64,000 nucleotides of DNA from Tahibacter sp042701255 (GTDB lineage Bacteria; Pseudomonadota; Gammaproteobacteria; Xanthomonadales; Rhodanobacteraceae), in contig NZ_CP170554.1 of the NCBI RefSeq assembly GCF_042701255.1, positions 1,612,001 through 1,676,000 of the forward strand, written 5' to 3'. Shown one piece after another: positions 18,708 to 27,700 of this stretch. Position 1 is the stretch's first letter. Each line of letters starts with the position of its first letter. The translations under genes and the position numbers were made by a program. The notes under the pieces are model-generated. The model did not search any database. It had not been told where the DNA came from and was given only the letters and a program-made list of their open reading frames with translations.

Positions 18708-19106
18708 GTGACGACCCGCCGTTTATCCGATCTGCCCAAGCCTACCGAGGCCGAACTGGCCATCCTCGGCGTTCTGTGGGACCGTGGCAGCGGCACCGTC
18801 CGCGACGTGCACGAAGCCCTGTATGCCCATGAAGGCGGCGGATATACGACCGCGCTGAAGCTCATGCAGGTCATGCATGCCAAGGGCTTGGTCGAACGCG
18901 ACGACTCCCAGCGTGCGCACGTGTTCCGCGCCGTCGTCAGCAAGGAACGCACCCAGAAACGTTTTCTGTCCGACATCGTCGATCGCGTATTCGACGGTTC
19001 GGCTTCGCAGCTCGTGCTGCACGCGCTCGGCAGCCAGAGCGCCTCGCGTGAAGAGCTCAAGGAAATCCGCCAGTTGCTCAACCGCCTGGACCGGGAGTCC
19101 AAGTGA
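18708..19106 (+). CDS. BlaI/MecI/CopY-family transcriptional repressor
   Basis: 132 aa, typical BlaI length. The winged-helix region reads PKPTEAELAILGVLWDRGSG, VRDVHEALYAHEGGGYTTAL and LMQVMHAKGLVERDD, and the C-terminal dimerisation helices include FDGSASQLVLHAL. I choose the GTG with GAGGTGA 5 nt upstream over a GTG three codons earlier. Its stop shares a base with the start of the M56 peptidase gene (TGATG), the classic sensor/repressor pairing in which the membrane peptidase inactivates the repressor. Confidence 0.9.
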   Translation: MTTRRLSDLPKPTEAELAILGVLWDRGSGTVRDVHEALYAHEGGGYTTALKLMQVMHAKGLVERDDSQRAHVFRAVVSKERTQKRFLSDIVDRVFDGSASQLVLHALGSQSASREELKEIRQLLNRLDRESK

Positions 19107-20872
19107 TGGACGCGGCAGTCGGGGGACTGGCATCCGGCGTGCACCTGCTTGGCCTGGTGCTGCTGCATTTTCTCTGGCAGGGCGCGCTGATCGGCGCCGT
19201 CTACGGTCTGCTGCGCCGCCGTCTGGCCGCAGGCACGCCGCGCTATACCTTGGGTCTCGTCGGCTTCGCGCTGCTGACCGTCGCGCCGATCGTGACGGCC
19301 TGCGTGCTGTATTCCGACGCGACCGCAACGGAAACCTTCACCGCGCTCGGCGCCGCCACGTCGGCCACCCCGGCGACGTTCGTGGCCGAGCCGCAGGGTC
19401 TGTTGCAGCAATGGACCGACTATCTGCCGTGGCTGGTCGCGCTCTGGGGTTGCGGCGTCGTCGTGCTGAGCCTGCGCGCGCTGCTGCACTGGCAGGGTCT
19501 GAACCGCCTGATCCGTGAAGGTTCGCCGCTGCCGGAATGGAGCGAGCGCCTGGCCGGACTCTGCGCCCGCTTCGGTCTCGGCAAGGTCGGCCTGCTGTAT
19601 TCCACCAAGATCGAGACGCCGACCCTGGTCGGCTGGATACGCCCGGTCATCCTGCTGCCGGCCGCCGTCGCGCTGCGCTTCCCCGCGGCCCAGATCGAGC
19701 TGATCCTGGCCCACGAACTGGGTCACTTGCGCCGTTGGGACCATCTGGTCAACCTGTTGCAGGTCGTCGTCGAGACGGTGCTGTTCTATCACCCGGTCGT
19801 GCACTGGATCTCGCGCGATCTGCGCGACCAGCGCGAGATCTGCTGCGACGAACTCGTGCTGCGCACGAGCCAGGCCAACCCGCGCGACTACGTCGCGACC
19901 CTGGCCGATCTCGAGCAGCTGCGCCTCGACGGCCCCGGCGCGCTCGCGCTGCAGGCGACCGGCGGCGTGCTGCTCGAACGCGTGCAGCACATCGCGAAGC
20001 TGCCGACGACGCGCCTGGATCTGCGCGCGCCGGTGCGCCTGCTGCCGCTGTTCGTGGTTGGCCTGGCCGTCATCGTGCTCGGCTATGCGCAGCGCGCGGC
20101 CTGGGAAAACGCGAACATGCTCGCGCTGCTCGCCCCGCAGCCGTTGCGCGAACTGCTGCTGCGCGATCAGGTCGGCATCACCGCGGCGCCGGTCGTCGTT
20201 GCCGACATGCTCGGCGACCGTCGCGAAGTGCGCCTGCCGCGTCTGCCGACCCTGGCCGAACCGATCGTCGAACCCGTCGTCCCGACCCTGACTGCAGCGA
20301 CTTCCACGCCGCTGCCGGCCACTGTCGTGCCGCAGGGGCAGGCTCCGGTCCTGCCGGCCGCGCTCGTCGAGACTGCACCGGCCCAGCCGCTGCAGGCCGC
20401 CGTGCCCGCGCCGACTGCGGTCGCCGAGACGGCGCCTGCGGTGCAGACCCTGGATCCGGTCGTCGCGGTCCGCGAGCCCATGGCCGCGCACGCCGTGCAG
20501 CCGCTGTACCCCGAGCGCGCGCTGCTGCGCGGCATCGAAGGCAGCGTGCGTCTGTCCTACTTCGTCGACGAAGACGGCCGCGTGCGCGACGTGCGCGTGG
20601 AGCAGTCCAATCCGCCGACCGTGTTCGATTCCGCCGCGCTGACCGCGCTGCGCAAGTGGCGCTTCGTGCCGGGCAGCTTCGAAGCCGGTTCGCGCCGCTA
20701 CTCGCGTCTGTTCGTGTTCGCCCTGGAAGGCAGCGCGCCGCTGCCGGCCGGCGCCGCGCTCGAAGAGGCGACCCTGGAAGCCGGCGACTGCCGCACCATC
20801 ACCGGTTCGCGCATCTGCCGCCGTGCCGGCGACAGCGCATCGGCCGTCACCGAAATCTCGGCGCTGAACTGA
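19106..20872 (+). CDS. M56 (BlaR1/MecR1-type) membrane metallopeptidase with C-terminal TonB domain
   Basis: 588 aa from the ATG overlapping the repressor stop. N-terminal transmembrane helices frame the zinc site HELGH (His-203, Glu-204, His-207) followed by LRRWDHL, with the third ligand in REICCDE. Another membrane helix lies near residues 310-330. A long Pro/Ala/Thr/Val-rich linker then leads to a TonB C-terminal domain (LYPERALLRGIEGSVRLSYF...ALRKWRFVPG). There is no penicillin-binding domain, so beta-lactams are not the obvious signal. M56-TonB fusions paired with BlaI are common in Xanthomonadales. The TonB domain may sense or energise an outer-membrane partner. Confidence 0.9.
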   Translation: MDAAVGGLASGVHLLGLVLLHFLWQGALIGAVYGLLRRRLAAGTPRYTLGLVGFALLTVAPIVTACVLYSDATATETFTALGAATSATPATFVAEPQGLLQQWTDYLPWLVALWGCGVVVLSLRALLHWQGLNRLIREGSPLPEWSERLAGLCARFGLGKVGLLYSTKIETPTLVGWIRPVILLPAAVALRFPAAQIELILAHELGHLRRWDHLVNLLQVVVETVLFYHPVVHWISRDLRDQREICCDELVLRTSQANPRDYVATLADLEQLRLDGPGALALQATGGVLLERVQHIAKLPTTRLDLRAPVRLLPLFVVGLAVIVLGYAQRAAWENANMLALLAPQPLRELLLRDQVGITAAPVVVADMLGDRREVRLPRLPTLAEPIVEPVVPTLTAATSTPLPATVVPQGQAPVLPAALVETAPAQPLQAAVPAPTAVAETAPAVQTLDPVVAVREPMAAHAVQPLYPERALLRGIEGSVRLSYFVDEDGRVRDVRVEQSNPPTVFDSAALTALRKWRFVPGSFEAGSRRYSRLFVFALEGSAPLPAGAALEEATLEAGDCRTITGSRICRRAGDSASAVTEISALN

Positions 20873-20878
20873 TCCGCC

Positions 20879-20910
20879 GCGACCGGCCCGGCTTCTGCCG
20901 GTCCGGTCGC
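20879..20910 (+). terminator. Terminator-like hairpin
   Basis: A 14-bp stem with one mismatch (GCGACCGGCCCGGC / GCCGGTCCGGTCGC) and a TTCT loop lies 7 bp after the peptidase stop. No T-run follows. Confidence 0.5.
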
Positions 20911-21015
20911 CTGCGGCCCGCCCGGGAACCTCAGCCGCCGTCGCGGCTCGCTACGCCAGCGCATTGATACTTAACGTGTCTCTCAACGGCGCTTAACGCC
21001 GATTTAAGCCGCGCT

Positions 21016-21155
21016 TTTCTACAGTTGCTCCCACTGTACTCCTGCGAACACTCCTGGTCAGGTCGTGACTAGCAGACTACGGTAATCGGGGCAGTAGCTA
21101 TTTGGCCCAAGCGAGGTGCGTTCCCCCAATGGCACCTCCTTGGGCCGATCTTTTA
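21016..21155 (+). ncRNA. Candidate small RNA with C-rich loops and intrinsic terminator
   Basis: No protein is encoded here, yet the strand folds into three consecutive stem-loops. The first is TACAGT / ACTGTA with loop TGCTCCC (21020-21038). The second is CTGGTCA / TGACTAG (21054-21072). The third is a long stem, GGCCCAAG-GAGGTGC with GCACCTC-CTTGGGCC (21104-21146), whose loop holds CCCCC and which is followed by CTTTTA. C-rich loops and a CACCTCCTT stretch, which matches the anti-Shine-Dalgarno end of 16S rRNA, are typical of sX13-like RNAs of Xanthomonads. A weak TTAACG-17-TTTCTA promoter precedes it. Homology to sX13 is a guess. Confidence 0.4.
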
Positions 21156-21237
21156 TGGCCGCTCGTGCCGCTTCTCCGCGCCCCGCCTTCCCTTGCCGCC
21201 GTTCCGGCGCATTCCTTTCCGAACGGAGCTCGTTAAG

Positions 21238-21402
21238 CTAGTGTCCTGTCCCGCAGATATGTCGGAGAAATTCCGGAGGGATTTCGTGCCGAGACCAGGC
21301 GCTGCGAGCAGGCGTAGCTTCACTGGAGCGACTAACGGCAACGACGTATCGGGGCGAAAGACCCCGGAAGTATTCGGTGGTATTTGCGGGACAGGACTCT
21401 AG
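21238..21402. mobile_element. MITE-like element, 157 bp, flanked by CTAG duplication
   Basis: The two ends are inverted repeats: after the first base, GTCCTGTCCCGCA then ATA match on both sides with one mismatch. They are flanked by direct CTAG repeats (21238-21241 and 21399-21402). CTAG duplications are typical of IS5-group transposases, so this looks like a non-autonomous IS5-type miniature element. It has no coding capacity. It ends 8 bp before the ATG of the response-regulator gene, so the element's own end (AGGA at 21393-21396) provides the nearest ribosome-site-like sequence. Confidence 0.7.
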
Positions 21403-21406
21403 GCCT

Positions 21407-22093
21407 ATGCGCGTACTCGTGATCGAAGACAACCGCGACATCGCGGCCAATATCGGCGACTTCCTCGAAGACAAAGGCCACGTTGTCGACTTCGCCGGCG
21501 ACGGCGTCACCGGCCTGCACCTGGCCGTCGTCAACGAATTCGATGCGATCGTGCTCGATCTCACCCTGCCGGGCATGGACGGCCTGGAAGTCTGCCGCAA
21601 GCTGCGCCAGGAGGCGCGCAAGCAGACGCCGGTGCTCATGCTGACCGCGCGCGACGCGCTGGATCACAAGCTGTCGGGTTTTGATTCCGGCGCCGACGAC
21701 TACATGACCAAGCCGTTCGCGCTGCAGGAGCTCGAAGCGCGCCTGCTCGTGCTCGCGCGGCGCGGCAAGGGTCCGCAGAGCCGCGTACTGCAGGTCGCCG
21801 ACCTCAGCTTCAATCTCGACACCCTCACGGTGACGCGCGCCGGCAAGCAGATCCCGCTGAACCCGATCGGCCTCAAACTGCTGCAGTTCCTCATGGAAGC
21901 GAGCCCGTCCGTGGTCACGCGCCAGGATCTGGAACACCGCGTCTGGGGTGAAGAGCTGCCCGACAGCGACTCCCTGCGCGTGCACATCCACGGCCTGCGC
22001 GCGGCGCTGGACAAGCCCTTCGACAAGCCGCTGATCCAGACCCGTCACGGCATCGGCTACCGCATGGCCGATCCCGACGCGGCCGCCAACTAG
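21407..22093 (+). CDS. OmpR/PhoP-family response regulator
   Basis: 228 aa. The receiver has the ED pair (7-8), D51 in IVLDLTLPGMDG, and the lysine in YMTKPFAL. The winged-helix output domain ends IQTRHGIGYRMAD. It is 107 bp upstream of its kinase. The start codon lies directly behind a MITE-like insertion, which has replaced the native leader and probably the promoter. It is a paralogue of the regulator at 9936-10637. The regulated process is not evident. Confidence 0.92.
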   Translation: MRVLVIEDNRDIAANIGDFLEDKGHVVDFAGDGVTGLHLAVVNEFDAIVLDLTLPGMDGLEVCRKLRQEARKQTPVLMLTARDALDHKLSGFDSGADDYMTKPFALQELEARLLVLARRGKGPQSRVLQVADLSFNLDTLTVTRAGKQIPLNPIGLKLLQFLMEASPSVVTRQDLEHRVWGEELPDSDSLRVHIHGLRAALDKPFDKPLIQTRHGIGYRMADPDAAAN

Positions 22094-22200
22094 CCGGTCC
22101 GTTCCGCTCGCTGCCGGCAGCCGGATCCGACCGCCGCCGGGCTTGACCTGGACCGCGGCTGCGGTCAAAAGCAGATTCCGCTTCGTACAGAGATCCGCCC

Positions 22201-23499
22201 GTGCGCTACCGCCGCCGGCTACGCAGCCGCATCATCATTTCCTTCGGTCTGTTCGGCATGGCGCTGACGGCGCTGTTCGCGCTGGCCGTCATCGGCCTGC
22301 GCGGGACGCTCGAAGACCAGCTGATCAACGCCTCGCTGCAGGACGGCGTCAACAAATTCCTCGATTTCAAGCGCGAGCACCCGGAAGAGGGTGCACAGTT
22401 CCCGTTCTCGCCGGTCACCGCGCTGATCGTCAGCGAGCGCAAGTTCGCCAACGTGCCGTTCGCCTGGCAGAAATACGGCACCGGCGTCTACGACATCCGC
22501 GAGCCCGACGAGCACGGCCGCGAACGGCCGTACAAGCTGGCCGTGCGCAAGGAGGCCGACCTCTGGGCCTTCTATCGCTACGACGTGGCCAAGGAGGAAC
22601 TCGGCGAACGCCAGCTCGTGACCGCGCTGATCGCCGCCGTGCTGGTATTCTCGCTGCTCGCGTTCCTGCTCGGCTTCTGGTCGGCGCGCCGCGTCATGCG
22701 GCCGGTGGCCGATCTGGCCGAGCGCCTGCGCATGTTCGAGGACGGCACGCAGACCGAAAACCTGGCCTCGCACTACGCCAACGACGAAGTCGGCGAGCTG
22801 GCCTCGGCGCTGGACGACTATCGCAGCCGCCTGACCGAAATGGTCGAGCGCGACCGCGAGTTCAACGCCGACGTCAGCCACGAGCTGCGCACGCCGCTGG
22901 CCGTCATCGCGACGACGGTGGAGCTGCTGCTGGCCGCGCCGAACCAGAGCGAGAAGACGCGCGACCGCCTCAAGCGCATCGAGCGCGCCTCGCGCCAGTC
23001 GACCGAGCTGACCGAAGCCCTGCTGCTGCTGTCGCGGCGCCAGCGCGAGGCGCCGAGCGACGGCGAGACCACCGATGTCGTGCGCGTGGCCGAGCAGGTC
23101 ATCGAGGTCAACCGCACGCATCTGGCGAACAAGCCGGTCGAGGTCGTGCTCGAGAGCGACGGACCGCTCGAAGTCGTCGCGCCTTCGTCGGTCGTCGCGG
23201 TCGCGCTGACCAACCTGGTCGGCAACGCATTCAAGTACACGCCGGCCGGCGAGGTGCGCGTGCGCATCGGCGACGGCAAGGTGGTGGTCGAGGATTCCGG
23301 TCCCGGCATCAAGCTCGAGGACGCCGAACGCCTGTTCCAGCGCGGCTATCGCGGCGAAGGGGCGACCGGCAAGGGGGCCGGCCTGGGGTTGGCCATCGTG
23401 CGCCGGCTCTGCGAACTGTACGACTGGAAAGTGTCGCTGCGGCCGCGGCCGCAGGGCGGCGCGTCGGCGACCCTGGACTTCCGCCTGCGCCGCGGCTGA
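22201..23499 (+). CDS. Sensor histidine kinase
   Basis: 432 aa, GTG start. Two transmembrane helices (11-33 and 139-161) bound a periplasmic sensor domain of about 105 residues. A HAMP linker leads to the H-box FNADVSHELRTPLAVI with His-227, the N-box TNLVGNAFKYT, the G1 box VEDSGPGIK and the G2 box GKGAGLGLAIV. It is the partner of the preceding regulator. It ends 24 bp before the convergent ilvE. Confidence 0.93.
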   Translation: MRYRRRLRSRIIISFGLFGMALTALFALAVIGLRGTLEDQLINASLQDGVNKFLDFKREHPEEGAQFPFSPVTALIVSERKFANVPFAWQKYGTGVYDIREPDEHGRERPYKLAVRKEADLWAFYRYDVAKEELGERQLVTALIAAVLVFSLLAFLLGFWSARRVMRPVADLAERLRMFEDGTQTENLASHYANDEVGELASALDDYRSRLTEMVERDREFNADVSHELRTPLAVIATTVELLLAAPNQSEKTRDRLKRIERASRQSTELTEALLLLSRRQREAPSDGETTDVVRVAEQVIEVNRTHLANKPVEVVLESDGPLEVVAPSSVVAVALTNLVGNAFKYTPAGEVRVRIGDGKVVVEDSGPGIKLEDAERLFQRGYRGEGATGKGAGLGLAIVRRLCELYDWKVSLRPRPQGGASATLDFRLRRG

Positions 23500-23523
23500 G
23501 GCCGCGGCGCATCCCGCGTCGAA

Positions 23524-24447
23524 TCAGGCGTCCAGCGGCTCCAGCCAGCCGTGGCGGTCCGGGGTCTTGCCCTGGAACAGGCCGAAGAACAGTTCCTGGA
23601 TGCGGCCGGTCAGCGGACCGGGCTTGCCGTCGCCGACCGGCTTGCCGTCGACCGAGCGGATCGGCGTGATTTCCGCCGCCGTGCCGACCATGAACAGCTC
23701 GTCGCACAGATAAAGGTATTCGCGCGGCATGTCGCGCTCGACGACGGCAATGCCGTGGTCGCGCGCCAGGGTCATGACCGAATGCCGCGTGATGCCGTTG
23801 AGGATGGCGCTGGCCACCGGCGTCGTGTGCAGCGCACCGTCGAAGACCAGGAACAGATTCTCGCCGGCGCCTTCGCTGAGCAGGCCGGTCGAGGCCAGCG
23901 CGATGCCTTCGCCGAAGCCCAGGCGCCGCGCTTCGCGCGCGATCAGCTGGCCCGACAGGTAGTTGCCGCCGGCCTTCGCGCCGGCCGGAATGGTGTTCGG
24001 TGCGAAACGCTGCCAGCTCGAGACGCAGGCATCAATGCCGCGTTCGAGCACGTCCGGGCCAAGATAAGGGCCCATTTCCCAGGTCGCCACGGTCACGTCG
24101 GTCGGCGTTTCGGCCGAAAGACCGAATCCGCCGAGACCGCGATAGGCCAGCGGTCGCAAATACGCTTTGCGCAAATTGTTGGCCCGGATGACCTCGCGGC
24201 AGGCGGCGTTGATCTCGGCCAGGGTGTACGGCATGGCCATGTCGTAGATCTTGGCCGACTGAAACAGGCGCTTGTTATGGTCGGTCAGGCGGAAAATCTG
24301 CGGTCCGGCCGGGGTGTCGTAGCAGCGGATGCCCTCGAACACCGACGAACCGTAGTGCAGGGCGTGCGACATGACGTGGGTGGTCGCCTCGGCCCAGGGC
24401 TTGATGCGACCGTTCTGCCAGATGAATTCGGGGTATTGCATGGCCAT
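23524..24447 (-). CDS. ilvE: Branched-chain amino acid aminotransferase
   Basis: 307 aa class IV aminotransferase. It transfers amino groups between glutamate and the 2-keto acids of leucine, isoleucine and valine, using PLP. Family phrases are present in order: HALHYGSSVFEGIRCY, YLRPLAYRG, the PLP-binding lysine (K158) in AGAKAGGNY, and LLSEGAGENLFLV. Two ATGs lie two codons apart at the start (MAMQYPE); I use the first. It is a stand-alone gene convergent with the kinase and divergent from the giant adhesin gene. Confidence 0.93.
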   Translation of the reverse strand: MAMQYPEFIWQNGRIKPWAEATTHVMSHALHYGSSVFEGIRCYDTPAGPQIFRLTDHNKRLFQSAKIYDMAMPYTLAEINAACREVIRANNLRKAYLRPLAYRGLGGFGLSAETPTDVTVATWEMGPYLGPDVLERGIDACVSSWQRFAPNTIPAGAKAGGNYLSGQLIAREARRLGFGEGIALASTGLLSEGAGENLFLVFDGALHTTPVASAILNGITRHSVMTLARDHGIAVVERDMPREYLYLCDELFMVGTAAEITPIRSVDGKPVGDGKPGPLTGRIQELFFGLFQGKTPDRHGWLEPLDA

Positions 24448-24570
24448 GGCGGGGATTCCGGGCGGACGAAGGCGGCAAGCCTAGCGGCTGGGCGCGCTGC
24501 TTGCCTAGCGCGACGGCCGGAATAAGCGACCAGGACAAGCGGACCGGTTCAGAGGTGGCGGCGAAAGGCC

Positions 24571-24622
24571 CAATGGTCCTGAATCTGCCAAATTGGTCAC
24601 GAAAAGAGACAATTGTTCACGA
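24571..24622 (+). promoter_or_regulatory. Three direct repeats at 20-bp spacing upstream of the adhesin gene
   Basis: CAATGGTCCTGA (24571), AATTGGTCACGA (24591) and AATTGTTCACGA (24611) recur at exactly 20 bp, two helical turns. The last copy covers the -35 position of a possible promoter whose -10 would be TAGCAT (24631-24636). Such phasing is typical of an activator binding as a row of dimers. The rest of the ilvE-adhesin interval (24448-24780) shows no gene. Confidence 0.5.
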
Positions 24623-24780
24623 CGTTGGTTTAGCATACGGCCCGGCAGGGCGACGTTGCGGCCGATCGAGGGGAAGCCGGAGGCAAGTGGGACTTGTCGC
24701 CGGCACGGCGAATGCCCATCGGCACGGCAATGGAAGCGCGGTCCGCTGTAGAGCGGCTTTGGCAGCAAGGGGATGGGTTC

Positions 24781-27700
24781 ATGCGTATCCGGAAAGCGGC
24801 TTTCGCAGCCGTCGCATTGGTGATGGCGCTGTGCGCGACGGCAGTCAGTGCACAGACCTATTCCTACTCGATCTACGTCGACGGCGATCTCAACGCCGGC
24901 AGCGGCTGTACCGTGCCGCAGATGACCGGCGCAGACGCCCGGCTCGACGTCACCGTCAGCGGCGGCACCTCGCCACAGGTCGTGTCGGTCAGCCGGTCGG
25001 TCTGTAACGGCAGCACATTCGGAGGCGGCACCTCCATCGGCGGCGGCTACCCCGTCGGCCTGAACAACGGCGTCGGCGGGGCCGACGTCATCGAACTGGC
25101 CGATGCGGTCAGTTCCCTGCAGCTCAATCACAGCGCCGGCCTGCGCCTGGCCGTCGTGGCGCAGAGCCCCGCCGGCACCGACGAACTGGTCACGACGACC
25201 AGCGGCGGTCCCATCATCCTCGGCCTGCCGGCCCTGCCGATTCCGTTCCTGACGTTCCCGGTCCTGCTGATGCTGGTCGGGCTCGTCGCGTTCTTCGGCG
25301 CGCGGCGCGCACGCCGCACCGCGATCTGGCGCACCCTTTCCCTGTTCTTCGTCGCCACCGGCATGGTGTTCGCGGCGAATTTCATCGTCGACGGTCAGGT
25401 CAGCGACTGGAACGGCGTCCCGCCGCTGGCGACCGATCCGGCCGGCGATGCGACGAGCGGCGAAAGCGCGATCGACATGACCACGCTGTTCGGCGCGTTC
25501 GAGAACGGCCGCGTGTTCCTGCGCATCGACGTGCGCGACCTCGAGAACAATCCGCCGACGGTCAACCCGGCCACGGCGACGACGCTGGAAGACCAGCCCG
25601 TCGTCATCGCGCTGAGCGGCACCGATCCGGAAGGCGCGCCGATCACGTTCAGCGTCGCGACGCCGCCGACCAAGGGCGCGACGAGCAACCTGACGTCCAC
25701 CGGCACCAACACCGCCAACATCACCTACACGCCGAACGCGAACGCGAACGGCAGCGACGGTTTCTCGGTCACGGCCAGCGACGGCCAGGGCTCGTCGGTA
25801 CCGGCCGCGGTCTCGATCGCGATCACGCCGGTCAACGACGCGCCGAGCTTCACGGTCGGCGCGAACCAGGCCGTACCCGAAAGTGCCGGCGCGCAGACCG
25901 TGGCCGGCTGGGCCACGGCGATCAGCGCCGGCCCGCCCGACGAAGCCACGACGCAGACCGTGGCCTTCACGGCCACCGTGGTCAGCACCACCGGCAATCT
26001 CGTCTTCTCGTCGGTGCCGGCGGTGTCCTCGACCGGCACCCTGACCTTCACTGCACAGAACGGCACCTCGGGCATCGCCACGGTCAGCCTCGTCGCGCAG
26101 GACAACGGCGGCACGGCCAACGGCGGCATCGACACCTCGGCCGCGCAGACCTTCACGATCAACGTCAACGCGATCAACCACGTGCCGAGCTTCACGGCCG
26201 GTCCGGCGCAGACCTCGCTCGAAGACGCCGGCCCGCGCACCGTGGCCGGCTGGGCCACCGCGATCAACGACGGCGACGGCAATACGCAGATCGTCGATTT
26301 CCAGGTCACGAGCAACAGCAATCCGACCCTGTTCTCGACCGCGCCGGCGATCTCGCCGACCGGCACCCTGACCTATACGACGGCGCCGAACGCCAATGGT
26401 ACGGCCACGATCGCGATCGTGCTGCACGACAACGGCGGCACCGCTTTCGGCGGCATCGATACCTCCGCGCCGCAGAACCTGACGATCACCGTTACGCCGG
26501 TCAACGATGCGCCGACCTTCACGGCCGGCCCGAACCAGAGCGTGTTCGAGAACGCCGGTGCGCAGACCGTCAATCCCTGGGCGACCGCGATCAGCCCGGG
26601 TCCGGCCGACGAATCGGCGCAGACGGTCAGCTTCGCCGCGACCGTGACCGGCACGACCGGCACGCTCGCGTTCTCGACCGCGCCGGCGGTTTCGCCGACG
26701 GGCGTGCTGACCTACACGCCGCAGAACGGCACCTCGGGTACGGCGACGATCAGCCTCGTCGCGACGGACAGCGGCGGCACCGCCAACGGCGGCGTCAACG
26801 CTTCGGCGGCGCAGACCTTCACGATCACGGTCGCCGGCATCAACCATGCGCCGAGCTTCACCGCGGGCGCGACGCAGACCTCGCTCGAAGACGCCGGCGC
26901 GCAGACCGTGGCCGGCTGGGCCACGGCGATCAGCGACGGCGACGGCAACACCCAGACCCTGAACTTCCAGGTCACGAACAACACGAACGCGGCGCTGTTC
27001 GCGACCGCGCCGGCGGTGTCGCCGACGGGCACGCTGACCTACACCGCGGCGCCGAACGCGAACGGCACGGCGACGATCACGCTGGTGCTGCACGACAGCG
27101 GCGGTACGGCCAACGGCGGCATCGATGCTTCCGCGCCGCAGACCTTCGTCATCAACGTGACCGCGGTCAACGATGCGCCGAGCTTCACCGGCGGCACGTC
27201 GGCCTCGGTGCTCGAAAGCGCCGGTCCGCAGACCTTCACGAACTTCCATACCGCGATCTCGGCCGGTCCGACCGACGAAGCCGGCCAGACCCTGAGCTTC
27301 ACGACGACGGTGCTGTCGGCGACGGGCAGCCTGACCTTCAGCACGGCGCCGGTGGTTTCGTCGACGGGCACGCTGACGTTCACGGCGACGAACGGCACGT
27401 TCGGCACGGCGACGGTGCAGTCGGTGCTTGCCGACAACGGCGGCACCGCCAACGGCGGCATCGACACGTCCGCGCCGCAGACCTTCACGATCACGGTCAA
27501 CAACGTCAACGATCCGCCGGTGTTCACCGTCGGCGGTCCGCAGACCGTGCTCGAGGACGCCGGTGCGCAGACGGCTGCCGGTTTCCTGACCGGCATCGCC
27601 GACGGCGACGACGGCTCGCAGACGATCACGTTCAACATCACGAACAACACGAATGCCGCGCTGTTCAGCGCCGCTCCGGCTATCGCGAGCAACGGCACCC

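Noticed and set aside
19106..20872. Beta-lactamase sensor BlaR1 in the strict sense
   Set aside because: The penicillin-binding domain is missing, and no beta-lactamase gene is near.
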